Shown: positions 1 through 8,889, counted from the first letter of the stretch. The stretch: DNA of 64,000 nucleotides from Sporolactobacillus laevolacticus DSM 442 (GCF_000497245.1 NZ_AWTC01000016.1:94481-158480), one strand, 5' to 3'. The notes: generated by a model not told the origin, from the sequence alone. Numbers and translations are program-made.

Positions 1-260
1 GAGGACAAAAAGGGCCGAGGTCAGGCAGAACGCCACGTCCTGTGGCATGCCTGACACTAGCACGTCCTGTGCGTCGAAGATCAAGGAAACGCAGTTTCGA
101 GCACCAGAGCGTACTTCTACAGGATGTAATGACTTCAACGTTGCGTACAGGACGTACGCGGTATTAGTTGAAGTTCTCCTGCTAATACGTGAGAAGTGCA
201 GAAACAAGTTGACGATGAGATTGGACAGCAATTTTTCCCAGACTTTTTGAACATCCTCTA
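1..260. repeat. Dispersed element, copy 1 (truncated at window edge) carrying four AGGA-loop hairpins
   Basis: This stretch matches 9024-9163 as an interrupted copy: both share the GAGGACAAAAAGGGCC start, a middle block ending GAGCGTA, a TACGTGAG block and the AATTTTTCCC end. Copy 1 holds two extra inserts absent from the other copy, roughly 24-85 and 115-180. Each insert carries two small hairpins: 32-46 and 60-72 (loop AGGAC on the minus strand), and 118-128 and 143-159 (loop GGA or AGGAC on the plus strand). A 67-codon open frame crosses it, but it has no ribosome site and is explained by the repeat. No gene is seen before 295. Confidence 0.7.
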
Positions 261-294
261 AAGGCCAACAATTTTATTACACTATAGGGGGTAG

Positions 295-1371
295 ATGACG
301 ATTAAGACCAGGCTTCTTCTCACTTCGGGACTCTTGCTGCTTTTCTTACTTACCGGATGTGGGCATTCATCAAATGGAAATGGAACCGGAAAAGGGGAAG
401 GAAAATCCGATGTCGCTACGGTAACCATTAAAGATGGGCAGTTTATCACAACAGAAGGGCAGGAAAACACCGATGACAGCGCGCTTCTCGCACTAAATAT
501 CAGTATCACCAACCATTCCGGCGACTCGCTCGATCTCCTCACCGATGATTTTTCCCTGTATGATTCAAAAAATGAGAAAGTGTCCGTCGATGATACCATT
601 TACGACGACTCGGGAAACTTTAAAATGCTAGATACAGATTCCTTGGCGAAAGATAAAACCGTGACCGGATATATTCCATTCAGAGTAGCAAAAAACAAAT
701 CATATGAATTGCATTTTCAGCCGGACGTTTATAAAAGTGATAAAAAAGTTAGCGATATTGTTGTAAAAATCAATACAAAGGATTATCAGGATAATCAGCA
801 GGAGATCAAGGACGCGATGAACGCCTATGTCCAAACCGTCTTTTTTGAGAAAAAGGATCCGAAGTACGCAACACTCGTCGCCAATGATGCGAATAAAGAC
901 GCGGAACAGCTAAAAGCTTTGTTTATCAAAAATATGGGGACCGACTTGGAGGATCAGTTGTCCGACCAGCAAATGAATCAAATTTATGAAACGTTTAAGC
1001 GCGCCAATAGTGAAAAAGGGAGCGTGAGTCTGAAGGTTCAAACTGCGCTTCCGAAAACAGCAGTTGTTGAAGTCACACCAAAAGTGCTTTTCCTCGATGA
1101 TATGTATGACGAGGTTGAGAAGCTGAAAAACCAGTTCGTCGATGATAACCGCGGAAAATACTCGGACTATGATGCCGCGCTTCAGGCCTGGTATGTTTAT
1201 ATGACGAAGAATATCGGAGAAGTGTTCAAAAATACGGACCCGCGATCCTCTGATACCAGCTATAAAATTAATCTTATAAAGGAAGGAAAGAAATGGCGGA
1301 TTGACTCCGAAAAGAGCACGGACAACTATGACTATGAGCAATTACAAGGCGATATGACCGGCGGGTATTAA
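295..1371 (+). CDS. Lipoprotein, DUF5105-like
   Basis: Predicted secreted, membrane-anchored lipoprotein of 358 residues. The N-terminus has two basic residues, a hydrophobic stretch and a lipobox LLTGC with the lipidated Cys at residue 22, followed by a Ser/Gly/Asn-rich linker. Residues about 40-160 look like a beta-rich DUF4352-type immunoglobulin-like domain; residues about 165-350 resemble the DUF5105 domain of Bacillus and Listeria lipoproteins. The function is unknown in the family. A GGGGG ribosome site lies just before the ATG. It stands alone and ends at a strong terminator. The family assignment is from recall of sequence character; the lipoprotein nature is directly visible. Confidence 0.8.
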   Translation: MTIKTRLLLTSGLLLLFLLTGCGHSSNGNGTGKGEGKSDVATVTIKDGQFITTEGQENTDDSALLALNISITNHSGDSLDLLTDDFSLYDSKNEKVSVDDTIYDDSGNFKMLDTDSLAKDKTVTGYIPFRVAKNKSYELHFQPDVYKSDKKVSDIVVKINTKDYQDNQQEIKDAMNAYVQTVFFEKKDPKYATLVANDANKDAEQLKALFIKNMGTDLEDQLSDQQMNQIYETFKRANSEKGSVSLKVQTALPKTAVVEVTPKVLFLDDMYDEVEKLKNQFVDDNRGKYSDYDAALQAWYVYMTKNIGEVFKNTDPRSSDTSYKINLIKEGKKWRIDSEKSTDNYDYEQLQGDMTGGY

Positions 1372-1383
1372 AGGACCATGTCG

Positions 1384-1424
1384 AAACCGGATTGAACGAT
1401 GTGAGAGACGCTCAATCCGGTTTT
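1384..1424 (+). terminator. Rho-independent terminator of the lipoprotein gene
   Basis: A perfect 12-bp inverted repeat AAACCGGATTGA / TCAATCCGGTTT sits 13 bases after the stop codon and ends in TTTT. Confidence 0.85.
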
Positions 1425-1565
1425 AATGAATATCTGTTTTAGACAAGCTCAAAGCATATTATGATCTAAGCATCTTAAGAGGTTCACCTGTTGAATCACT
1501 CTAATTAACATATTTTTACCTCGCTTAAATGTAGCTTATTAGAGCAACCTCCACTTAAAAACGCT

Positions 1566-2045
1566 TCAACAATGAATCAATTGCTCAAAAACATACTGTT
1601 CACCATGTGCGCCAATAACCCTTCTTCCAGTATCCGAAAATCCATTCCTCAGATATAGATTCTGGGCCGGATAATTGGCGCGGTTCACCCCTAGAACAAC
1701 ACGTTCTATATCTGAAAAATTCGTACGAACAAAATCTGGCAACTGCTTCATCGCTTGTTTAGCATATCCTTTGCCTTGATGCCTCGTATCAATTGAAAAT
1801 GTGCGCAGCAGCAATGCATGCTGATCATCTGTATATTTTTTCGCACCCGCCCATCCATGCAGGACAAAAAATCCAACGAGAGCTTGGCCATGCAAGATGA
1901 GGATGGCATGCCTGTCCGGCTCTTTTTCCGCCAACTCCACAGCTTCTCTTGGATGCCCTGTAAATTGAATGTCTTCAATAATATAATCATCCACTTCTTG
2001 CTGATACTGCTTATGAAAAACACTTAGCGTAACTGTTGCTTCCAT
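1566..2045 (-). CDS. GNAT-family N-acetyltransferase
   Basis: About 159 residues with the GNAT fold pattern: a central strand LLLRTFSIDTRHQGKGYAKQ giving the acetyl-CoA pyrophosphate loop (R/Q-x-x-G-K-G), then VVLGVNRANYPAQNLYLRNGF, the usual N-x-x-A-x-x-L-Y-x-x-x-G-F C-terminal motif. It transfers acetyl from acetyl-CoA to an unknown amine. I chose the ATG at 2045 because AAAGGGA lies about 11 bases upstream; an in-frame ATG 51 bases earlier lacks a ribosome site. Monocistronic, convergent with the lipoprotein gene. Confidence 0.8.
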   Translation of the reverse strand: MEATVTLSVFHKQYQQEVDDYIIEDIQFTGHPREAVELAEKEPDRHAILILHGQALVGFFVLHGWAGAKKYTDDQHALLLRTFSIDTRHQGKGYAKQAMKQLPDFVRTNFSDIERVVLGVNRANYPAQNLYLRNGFSDTGRRVIGAHGEQYVFEQLIHC

Positions 2046-2231
2046 ATTTACTTTATCCCTTTCCATTTTGAATCTATAAATAAGTTGGAAAATCAACTGA
2101 ATATCCTAAGTATAGCATCCTTCTTCATTATATTTAGGTCTGCTCTTCAATGCAGTGTCAAATCTGAACGCCTTTTTTGTGGTTAGGCTCTGTTAACTTT
2201 GATGTTGTTTTTATATAGTCTTTCAGCCTGT

Positions 2232-2352
2232 TAACGCTTTCGATGCTCGCTTTCCGCGGGCAGTCCGGGAGCCTCCTCAAACAATCCAGTCGTCTGCGGG
2301 GTCTCCCCTGGCCTGCATCAACTGGTTCGATCCCGCTGGAGTCTCGCACCAC
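2232..2352. repeat. GC-rich intergenic repeat of the type seen across Bacillaceae
   Basis: The stretch contains CTTTCCGCGGGCAGTCCGGG, GAGCCTCCTC, CTGCGGGGTCTCCCCTGG and CCCGCTGGAGTCTCGCACC in the order that I recall from a widespread Bacillaceae intergenic repeat. It is much richer in GC than the AT-rich flanks. An open frame on the minus strand across it has no ribosome site and is discounted. Confidence 0.5.
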
Positions 2353-2486
2353 GCGTTCTTCGGCTTATACCTGGGTAAAAACAACCTTAGATTTAAACAT
2401 AGCCTGTAATTAAGCCCACTACTTTTTTGCTTAGAACCATTATTGAAACGTTTTCACAATATAGCCACAAACCTGTTAACAAATTG

Positions 2487-2500
2487 TGTCAGCGCTTACA
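2487..2500 (+). promoter_or_regulatory. Candidate CcpA site (cre) upstream of adhE
   Basis: TGTCAGCGCTTACA agrees with the cre consensus TGWAARCGYTWNCW at 13 of 14 positions. It lies about 95 bases before the adhE start. Carbon-catabolite control of adhE is known in related bacteria; here it is inferred. Confidence 0.5.
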
Positions 2501-2539
2501 TAACCATTGCACATGAAGCTCGCATGCATTAAATTATAT

Positions 2540-2557
2540 ATGTGAAATGATTCACAA
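2540..2557. promoter_or_regulatory. Candidate Rex operator upstream of adhE
   Basis: A perfect palindrome TGTGAAATGATTCACA fits the Rex consensus TTGTGAA-N4-TTCACAA except for the outermost base on the left. It lies 38 bases before the adhE start. Rex senses NADH/NAD and represses fermentation genes, which fits the gene controlled. A matching site precedes ldhD. Confidence 0.75.
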
Positions 2558-2594
2558 TGTCATTATTGATTGATACCCTAAGGAGGAAGATCAT

Positions 2595-5210
2595 ATGGCC
2601 ATCGAAGAACATTCGTTAAACGATAAGGAATCAAAAAAAGAAACGCTAGAAGAAACGATTGATCTGCTTGTGACGAATGCAAAAACCGCATCGGAAGAAT
2701 TCACTCCACTTGATCAGCAGCAAATCGATGAGATTGTCAGGCAAATGGCTCTCGCGGGACTTGACCAGCATATGCAGCTGGCGAAAATGGCTGTCGAGGA
2801 AACCAAGCGCGGTGTTTATGAAGATAAAATGATTAAGAACATTTTTGCAACTGAATACATTTATAACTCAATAAAGAAAAATAAGACGGTTGGCGTCATC
2901 TCCGAAGATCCATATGAAGAAATTGTCCAGATCGCTGAACCCATCGGTGTTATTGCCGGTGTCACACCGGTTACGAACCCTACATCAACGACGATGTTCA
3001 AGTCACTGATTTCGATCAAGACAAAGAACCCGATTATCTTCGCCTTCCATCCTTCCGCGCAAAAGTGCAGCGCCGCAGCTGCCAAGGTTGTTCGCGATGC
3101 AGCCGTCAAAGCCGGTGCGCCGAAAAACTGCATTCAATGGATTGAAACACCTTCACTAGAGGCGACACAACGCCTAATGCACCATCCAGGTGTTTCACTG
3201 ATTCTAGCAACAGGCGGATCAGGTATGGTTAAGGCAGCGTATAGTTCCGGAAAACCTGCAATTGGTGTTGGTCCTGGAAATGTGCCTGCCTATATCGAAA
3301 AGTCGGCCGATGTTAAGCAAGCGGTCAATGACCTGATCCTATCGAAGACTTTTGATAACGGTATGATTTGCGCATCGGAACAAGCAGTCATTGTTGACCA
3401 GCAAATCTATGAGGCTGTTAAAAAGGAAATGATTGATAACAAATGCTACTTCCTGAACAATGAGGAAAAGAAAAAGGTGGAGAAGCTGGTTATCGATGAA
3501 CGGCGATGTGCGGTGAATCCGCAAATTGTCGGCAAAACCGCTGCATTCATCGCCGGACTCGCCGGTGTTACTGTTCCCGAAGACACAAAGGTGATCGTTG
3601 CCGAACTGAGCAGTGTCGGTCCTGAGTCACCACTGTCACGAGAAAAATTGAGTCCTGTGCTTGCCTGCTTTAGGGCCAAGACGACTGAAGAAGGCTTTAA
3701 ACGCTGCGAGGAAATGCTGGCTTTCGGTGGTATCGGCCACTCTGCGGTGATTCATTCAAACGATCAGAAAGTGATCGATGCTTTTGCCATGCGCATGAAA
3801 GCCGGACGGTTGATCGTCAACGCGCCATCATCATTAGGCGGAATCGGTGACATCTATAATCATTTTATTCCGTCACTAACCTTAGGCTGCGGCAGCTATG
3901 GCGGCAATTCCGTATCCACAAACGTCGGCACAGCCAACCTGATTAATATCAAGACCCTGGCTAACCGCCGAAACAACATGCAATGGTTCAAGGTACCGCC
4001 TAAGATTTATTTTGAGAAAAATGCAACCAAGTATTTGTCGGTAATGCCGGATATTACACGCGCGTTTATTGTGGCTGACCCCGGTATGGTAAAATTCGGC
4101 TACGTTGATCGGGTGATTCACTTCCTGAAACAGCGCAGAGACCCGGTTCACTATGAAGTATTCTCCGATGTTGAACCGGATCCATCCGTGGCTACGGTCA
4201 TGAAAGGTACGGAACTTATGAGAAAGTTTGAACCAGATGTCATTATCGCACTGGGCGGCGGATCGGCGATGGATGCTGCCAAAGGGATGTGGCTGTTCTA
4301 TGAAAGCCCTGAAACGGATTTCTTCGGACTCAAACAAAAATTCCTGGATATCCGGAAACGTGTATTCAAGTTCCCAGACCTAGGCAAGAAAGCCAAATTT
4401 GTCGCCATTCCGACCACATCAGGAACCGGATCCGAAGTCACCTCTTTCTCGGTTATTACGGATAAGGAAAATGATATGAAATATCCGCTTGCTGATTATG
4501 CGCTAACGCCAAATGTGGCCATCATCGATCCTGAATTTGTTCTGACTGTGCCTCAGCGCGTGCTTGCTGATTCAGGTATGGATGTGCTCACACATGCGAT
4601 CGAAGCCTATGTTTCCAATATGGCCAATGACTTTACCGATGGACTCTGTATCAAAGCGATCCAGCTTGTATTCAAATATCTGCCGAGATCGTATAAAGAC
4701 AGCACCGACCGGGAAGCAAAGGAAAAAATGCATAACGCATCGACGATTGCCGGTATGGCGTTCTCAAATGCCTTTCTCGGAATCAATCACAGCCTGGCGC
4801 ACAAATTGGGCAACGAGTTCCATCTAGCACATGGCCGCTGCTGTGCCATTCTGCTGCCGCATGTGATTCGTTTCAACGCTCAAAAGCCAACAAAATTCGC
4901 AGCGTTCCCGAAATACAAACATTTTATTGCTGATGAGCGCTATGCAGAGATCGCGCAAGTCCTTGGCATCGCCGGAAAGACCACGGAAGAAAGTGTTGAA
5001 AACCTTGTTCAGGCTATTAAAAAACTGACTCAGGAATTAAACATGCCGATGAGCATTGAAAAAAATGGAGTAAGCAAAGAAGCATTTGAAGCAGCAGTTG
5101 ATAAGCTCGCGGATCGCGCATTTGGCGATCAATGTACCCCTGCCAATCCGAAAATGCCGCTTGTATCCGAACTCACTGAAATCTATCGCCAAGCATTTAA
5201 GGGTATCTGA
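2595..5210 (+). CDS. adhE: Bifunctional acetaldehyde-CoA / alcohol dehydrogenase AdhE
   Basis: An 871-residue fusion enzyme reducing acetyl-CoA to acetaldehyde and then ethanol with two NADH, for redox balance in anaerobic fermentation. The N-terminal aldehyde dehydrogenase half (to about residue 440) has the catalytic Cys at 259 in NGMICASEQ and the Rossmann signature ATGGSGMV. The C-terminal half is an iron-dependent alcohol dehydrogenase with GGGSAMDAAK near residue 552 and the metal-binding histidine run HSLAHKLGNEFHLAHGRC. Length is that of the usual family. TAAGGAGGAAG precedes the ATG. Transcribed alone, behind Rex- and cre-like sites, and closed by a palindromic terminator. Confidence 0.98.
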   Translation: MAIEEHSLNDKESKKETLEETIDLLVTNAKTASEEFTPLDQQQIDEIVRQMALAGLDQHMQLAKMAVEETKRGVYEDKMIKNIFATEYIYNSIKKNKTVGVISEDPYEEIVQIAEPIGVIAGVTPVTNPTSTTMFKSLISIKTKNPIIFAFHPSAQKCSAAAAKVVRDAAVKAGAPKNCIQWIETPSLEATQRLMHHPGVSLILATGGSGMVKAAYSSGKPAIGVGPGNVPAYIEKSADVKQAVNDLILSKTFDNGMICASEQAVIVDQQIYEAVKKEMIDNKCYFLNNEEKKKVEKLVIDERRCAVNPQIVGKTAAFIAGLAGVTVPEDTKVIVAELSSVGPESPLSREKLSPVLACFRAKTTEEGFKRCEEMLAFGGIGHSAVIHSNDQKVIDAFAMRMKAGRLIVNAPSSLGGIGDIYNHFIPSLTLGCGSYGGNSVSTNVGTANLINIKTLANRRNNMQWFKVPPKIYFEKNATKYLSVMPDITRAFIVADPGMVKFGYVDRVIHFLKQRRDPVHYEVFSDVEPDPSVATVMKGTELMRKFEPDVIIALGGGSAMDAAKGMWLFYESPETDFFGLKQKFLDIRKRVFKFPDLGKKAKFVAIPTTSGTGSEVTSFSVITDKENDMKYPLADYALTPNVAIIDPEFVLTVPQRVLADSGMDVLTHAIEAYVSNMANDFTDGLCIKAIQLVFKYLPRSYKDSTDREAKEKMHNASTIAGMAFSNAFLGINHSLAHKLGNEFHLAHGRCCAILLPHVIRFNAQKPTKFAAFPKYKHFIADERYAEIAQVLGIAGKTTEESVENLVQAIKKLTQELNMPMSIEKNGVSKEAFEAAVDKLADRAFGDQCTPANPKMPLVSELTEIYRQAFKGI

Positions 5211-5230
5211 TTACAAACTAAAGCGAAAGG

Positions 5231-5260
5231 TCCGCTCATGAATTCATGAGCGGATTTTTT
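5231..5260 (+). terminator. Terminator of adhE
   Basis: A perfect palindrome TCCGCTCATGAA / TTCATGAGCGGA is followed by TTTTTT, 20 bases after the adhE stop. Confidence 0.9.
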
Positions 5261-5317
5261 GTTTCGTTCTGCTTTTCTTAACATCACTTCGTTGCATAAC
5301 AGCGGTTATGCTTTAAA

Positions 5318-5332
5318 TTGCAATCGTTTACA
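5318..5332 (+). promoter_or_regulatory. Candidate CcpA site (cre) upstream of ldhD
   Basis: TTGCAATCGTTTACA matches the older cre consensus WTGNAANCGNWWNCA at all 15 positions. It lies about 125 bases before the ldhD start. Confidence 0.6.
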
Positions 5333-5357
5333 TTTGCTTGCGCATTCGATAAAATAA

Positions 5358-5375
5358 TTGTGAAATGGTTCACAC
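5358..5375. promoter_or_regulatory. Candidate Rex operator upstream of ldhD
   Basis: TTGTGAAATGGTTCACAC agrees with TTGTGAA-N4-TTCACAA at all but one base. The same motif precedes adhE, so the two fermentation genes probably form a Rex regulon that opens when NADH is high. Confidence 0.75.
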
Positions 5376-5456
5376 TTTAAACTATAAGAAATTAAAGAAT
5401 AGATGAAACGGCGCAAAAATACGCCATTCATTTGAAAATGAGGGAGGAGAATTCAA

Positions 5457-6467
5457 ATGAAATTCTTGATGTATGGAGTACAAGATCATGAGAGAGCAAC
5501 GATCGAGAATTGGGCAAATCAACATCAGGTGGAGATCGTAACAACCTCAGATTTCCTCTCAGAAGATACAGTCGCTCAATCGAAAGGCTTTGACGGTATC
5601 TGCATTCAACAGCCGATTGCACTCGGAGGCCCGAATTTATACACTCAATTAAAAAGCAACGGTATCAAACAGATTGCTACACGAACCGCCGGTTATGACA
5701 TGATTGATTTGAACGAAGCCGAGAAAAACGGTTTGTTGGTGACCAATGTTCCAGCATACTCCCCTTACGCAGTCGCCGAGCTCGCGGTCACTCAGGCGAT
5801 GCAGCTCGTCCGCCATATTCCTGAATTCACTAAACGCGTTGCAGGCAAAGATTTTCGCTGGTCAGGCCTTATTTCCAGAGAAATCCGATCATTAACGGTC
5901 GGCATAGTCGGCACCGGCCGCATCGGTGCAACGGCCGCACAGCTCTTCAAAGGACTAGGAGCAAAAATCATTGGTTTTGATCAATATCCCAACGATCAGT
6001 TAAACAGTATCCTTGACTATCGGCCTTCACTTGAAGACGTGCTTAAGGAAGCTGATATCATTTCTCTTCACACGCCGCTTTTTGATTCGACTCGGCACAT
6101 GATCAATAAAAGCACATTAAAACTGATGAAAAACAGTGCCTATCTAATCAATGTTGCCAGAGGCGGCTTAATTAAAACTGAAGATCTGATTGAAGCACTT
6201 GAAAACGGCGAAATTGCCGGCGCAGCGTTAGATACCTTTGAAAATGAACTCATGATTAATAAAGATCTGAGTAAGCAGTCGCTCAATGATCCGCTTCTTT
6301 CGAAACTTCTCGATATGGAACAAGTGCTGCTCACACCGCATGTCGGCTTCTTTACTGAGACCGCCATTCAAAACATTGTTGAAGGTGCCTTAGACAGTGT
6401 TGTCGAGGTTTTGAGGACAGGAACAAGCAAAAATCTTGTTCAAGCACAGCCGCTATCGGCAAAATAA
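5457..6467 (+). CDS. ldhD: D-lactate dehydrogenase (D-2-hydroxyacid dehydrogenase family)
   Basis: A 336-residue cytoplasmic NAD-dependent enzyme converting pyruvate to D-lactate. The nucleotide-binding motif GTGRIG begins at residue 152, followed by a beta strand ending in the acidic residue of GFDQYPN. The family catalytic residues are visible: Arg in NVARGGL, Glu in DTFENE, and His in TPHVGFFTE. The substrate loop RTAGYDMIDL and length fit D-LDH rather than phosphoglycerate dehydrogenase. GGGAGGAG lies 7 bases before the ATG. Control by Rex- and cre-like sites supports a fermentative role. A related D-hydroxyisocaproate dehydrogenase specificity cannot be excluded. Confidence 0.92.
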   Translation: MKFLMYGVQDHERATIENWANQHQVEIVTTSDFLSEDTVAQSKGFDGICIQQPIALGGPNLYTQLKSNGIKQIATRTAGYDMIDLNEAEKNGLLVTNVPAYSPYAVAELAVTQAMQLVRHIPEFTKRVAGKDFRWSGLISREIRSLTVGIVGTGRIGATAAQLFKGLGAKIIGFDQYPNDQLNSILDYRPSLEDVLKEADIISLHTPLFDSTRHMINKSTLKLMKNSAYLINVARGGLIKTEDLIEALENGEIAGAALDTFENELMINKDLSKQSLNDPLLSKLLDMEQVLLTPHVGFFTETAIQNIVEGALDSVVEVLRTGTSKNLVQAQPLSAK

Positions 6468-6477
6468 AGAACAAATA

Positions 6478-6527
6478 AAAAGAGCAGGAAATGATCATAA
6501 GCTTCGATCATTCCCCGCTCTTTTTTT
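6478..6527. terminator. Bidirectional terminator between ldhD and the TetR gene
   Basis: The inverted repeat AAAGAGC-x-GG-x-AATGATC / GATCATT-CCCC-GCTCTTTTTTT lies between two convergent genes, with T runs on both strands. Confidence 0.85.
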
Positions 6528-7143
6528 ATACGTCCTCGTTTTTCAGCAACCCGCGCAGACTCATAGCTAACATATTCAGAAACTGATCGATAAAAGGCTT
6601 TAGATCATCGATTGTTGCCTCGGGATGTTCTTTTAAGTAGCCCATTGACTGACCAGAATAAAATTGATAATGAGACATCAGCACTGCCTGCAGTGTATTG
6701 GTGTCGACATCATCTTTCAAATCAAGCCCATCAATCACTTTTTGAAAAAACTCAGGCGCCATGGCCATCAACTCGGTAAACAAATTGGTCAATTTTTCGG
6801 ACAGCTGCTTCGGCGGTTTTGTGAAAGCAGCAATAAGCAACTGATAGATGTCCGGGTATTTTTTGCAAAAGAGAAATTCCTGCTCACAATACCCCTTCAA
6901 CTTCTCGATTAAATTGCCTTCCATATCCCATTTTTTAAAATCTAACTCTTTCATTGAAAAATCAAGGGCGTAGTTAATGCTCGCTTCAAAGAGCTTCTCT
7001 TTTGAATCATAATAGTGAAAGATCAGCCCTTTTGACGCCCCGGCAGATTTAGCGATCTGATTCGTTGACGCCTGATCGAATCCTTTCACCGCAAATTCAT
7101 GGATCGCCGCTGTCAAAATCGCTTTTTCTTTCGATTCTTCCAT
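6526..7143 (-). CDS. TetR/AcrR-family repressor of the ABC exporter operon
   Basis: A 205-residue regulator with an N-terminal TetR helix-turn-helix (FAVKGFDQASTNQIAKSAGASKGLIFHYYDSKEKLF, residues about 13-47) and an all-helical ligand domain. It is the last gene of a three-gene operon, starting at the base after the permease stop. Two identical TTGACCACTCGGTCAA palindromes upstream of the operon are the obvious targets, so it probably represses its own operon and responds to a substrate of the exporter. The ligand is unknown. Confidence 0.9.
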   Translation of the reverse strand: MEESKEKAILTAAIHEFAVKGFDQASTNQIAKSAGASKGLIFHYYDSKEKLFEASINYALDFSMKELDFKKWDMEGNLIEKLKGYCEQEFLFCKKYPDIYQLLIAAFTKPPKQLSEKLTNLFTELMAMAPEFFQKVIDGLDLKDDVDTNTLQAVLMSHYQFYSGQSMGYLKEHPEATIDDLKPFIDQFLNMLAMSLRGLLKNEDV

Positions 7144-7950
7144 TTATACTTTCAAATCCTTCCTCCTGTAGATCCATAATGCCAGCAAACATGAGATGCA
7201 AATGACAATCAGGTCGGTCACGATATAGTTCCACTCAATGCCATTTTTGAAAACGGCACTTGGAAGCGCGGCATCCACCGGAGAAAAATAGACAAGTGCT
7301 TGAAAATCCTCCTTAAGCTTGCCGACAACCCCCAAAATAAAAGTCAGAAAGACAAGACCAAGTGACAGGGACGTTGCTGATTTATTTGAAGACAGCAGCG
7401 ATGATAAAAGGAATCCAACCGCAAGGAAGGTCAGTCCCATCACCCATCCGGCAAACGTCAGTTGTGAGAATGCTTTGAACAAATTAGACACGGAAGCGCC
7501 CGATTCTTTAAAAATCAAACAAACAAGAAACGCGACAGCCATTGAGACGATCCAATAGAGCGTATAAAGGATACTATTAGCCAGCATTTTCTGCCCGATA
7601 ATCGATATACGTGAAATTGGCTGTGCATAGAGATAGCTAATCGTCCCTTCCGATTCTTCCCTTGAAAGAGCGTTCGTACCAAGCATCGCTGCAAAAATAC
7701 CGGTCGCAATCATGACATATTGATACTCATAGCCAAAGTACCCTTTAATAGTCGCTAGTAGCCCCATATCCGACAGGTTAAATGCCTTCAGCATTTCTTT
7801 CGGCATCGACTTCAAGTCCATCTGCTGCAGGCCCATATCTTTCATTGCCGGAAACAAAGAGACCAAACCTAAAGTCAGCAAGCCAACCACAATAATCCAG
7901 ATCAACAGCGTTTTAATATGTGTTTTGCATTCAAGCCTGAAAAGTGTCAT
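7144..7950 (-). CDS. ABC-2 type transporter permease
   Basis: A 268-residue membrane protein with six predicted hydrophobic segments, starting at residues about 15-36 and ending at about 240-262. A long loop after the first segment and the SREESEGTISYLYAQPISR motif are typical of ABC-2 permeases. It pairs with the upstream ATPase, whose stop overlaps its start by 4 bases, so translation is probably coupled. Exporters of this shape carry drugs, lipids or peptides; the substrate cannot be read here. Confidence 0.88.
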   Translation of the reverse strand: MTLFRLECKTHIKTLLIWIIVVGLLTLGLVSLFPAMKDMGLQQMDLKSMPKEMLKAFNLSDMGLLATIKGYFGYEYQYVMIATGIFAAMLGTNALSREESEGTISYLYAQPISRISIIGQKMLANSILYTLYWIVSMAVAFLVCLIFKESGASVSNLFKAFSQLTFAGWVMGLTFLAVGFLLSSLLSSNKSATSLSLGLVFLTFILGVVGKLKEDFQALVYFSPVDAALPSAVFKNGIEWNYIVTDLIVICISCLLALWIYRRKDLKV

Positions 7951-8846
7951 AACCGTTCTCCCTCCTGACGTTCATACATAGACATGAACTGTTCCTCCAA
8001 GTCACGGTTTGCGACGGAAACATCGTCAAGATCCGCTGAAAGATTCGAGAGTGTTGAGAAAAGCTGCGGCAGTCCGCCTTCATAGAGAAAACGTGCTTCA
8101 TGATCCTCTTTTTTTATACACTTCGCGCCAATGGTCTGCATTTGTTCCAATGGCAGCGTCTCGCCTTTTAAAGTAATCACTTTCACCTTTTTATTAATTT
8201 GGGACAGATCTTCAACACCGATCAGCTGGCCACTGCGAATAAATGCAACCTTAGAACAGTAGTCCTCCACTTCCTTCAAGTTGTGGCTGGACAGAAAGAT
8301 CGTTACACCCTGCTCCTGCTTTTCTTTCAGTACGCGGAATAGTCGTGCGTGCATCAGCGGGTCAAGTCCATTCGTTGGTTCATCCATAATGATTAATTCA
8401 GGATGATGGATGAGCCCGCATACAAGCGCCACCTTTTTCTTATTTCCAAGCGACAGATCACCGAACTTCTTCTTACGATCAATTTGGAAAAGATCACAAT
8501 ACCGATCGATTTCCGCTTTGTCGCCTTCCATATGATGAAAATCGAGCGTGTAACGGATCAAGTCCTGCACACGAAGCTGCGGATAAAACCGCACATCGCT
8601 CGGCACATAGCCGATCCTTTTCTTCACTTCAAGATCATATTGCGGCACTTTTTTCCCGAGCAGTGAGATCTCTCCCCCACTGCATTTAATAAAATTCAGC
8701 ATCATGTTCATTGTTGTTGATTTGCCTGCACCGTTCGGTCCAATAAATCCAAAGAACTCACCCTGCTCGACGGAAAAAGACAGATCATTCACAGCGACAA
8801 ACTTGCCAAAACGTTTACTAATATGACTCAGTTCAATAACAGACAT
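7947..8846 (-). CDS. ABC transporter ATP-binding protein
   Basis: A 299-residue nucleotide-binding subunit. Walker A GPNGAGKST is near residue 37, the Q-loop and signature LSLGNKKKVAL (an LSGGQ variant) follow, Walker B is LIIMDEPTNGLD, and the H-loop is SSHN. About 80 extra C-terminal residues follow, as in multidrug-type exporters. It is the first gene of the operon; GGGAGG lies 8 bases before its ATG, and two TetR palindromes lie about 28 and 61 bases upstream of the ATG. Confidence 0.92.
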   Translation of the reverse strand: MSVIELSHISKRFGKFVAVNDLSFSVEQGEFFGFIGPNGAGKSTTMNMMLNFIKCSGGEISLLGKKVPQYDLEVKKRIGYVPSDVRFYPQLRVQDLIRYTLDFHHMEGDKAEIDRYCDLFQIDRKKKFGDLSLGNKKKVALVCGLIHHPELIIMDEPTNGLDPLMHARLFRVLKEKQEQGVTIFLSSHNLKEVEDYCSKVAFIRSGQLIGVEDLSQINKKVKVITLKGETLPLEQMQTIGAKCIKKEDHEARFLYEGGLPQLFSTLSNLSADLDDVSVANRDLEEQFMSMYERQEGERL

Positions 8847-8873
8847 CTCAGTGAACCTCCCTTTCGATGCACA

Positions 8874-8889
8874 TTGACCACTCGGTCAA
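8874..8889. promoter_or_regulatory. TetR-type operator, proximal copy
   Basis: A perfect 16-bp palindrome TTGACCACTCGGTCAA. An identical copy lies at 8907-8922; the centres are 33 bp apart, about three helical turns, suggesting cooperative binding of two dimers. Confidence 0.8.

Noticed and set aside
47-250. 67-codon open frame
   Set aside because: It runs through the dispersed repeat and hairpins, has no ribosome site, and the matching copy at 9024 does not keep the frame.
2158-2352. 64-codon minus-strand frame rich in Arg
   Set aside because: Explained by the GC-rich repeat; no ribosome site or recognisable protein.
2443-2459. TTGAAACGTTTTCACAA as a second Rex or cre site at adhE
   Set aside because: It lacks one base for the cre consensus and half of the Rex palindrome; the sites at 2487 and 2540 are much better.
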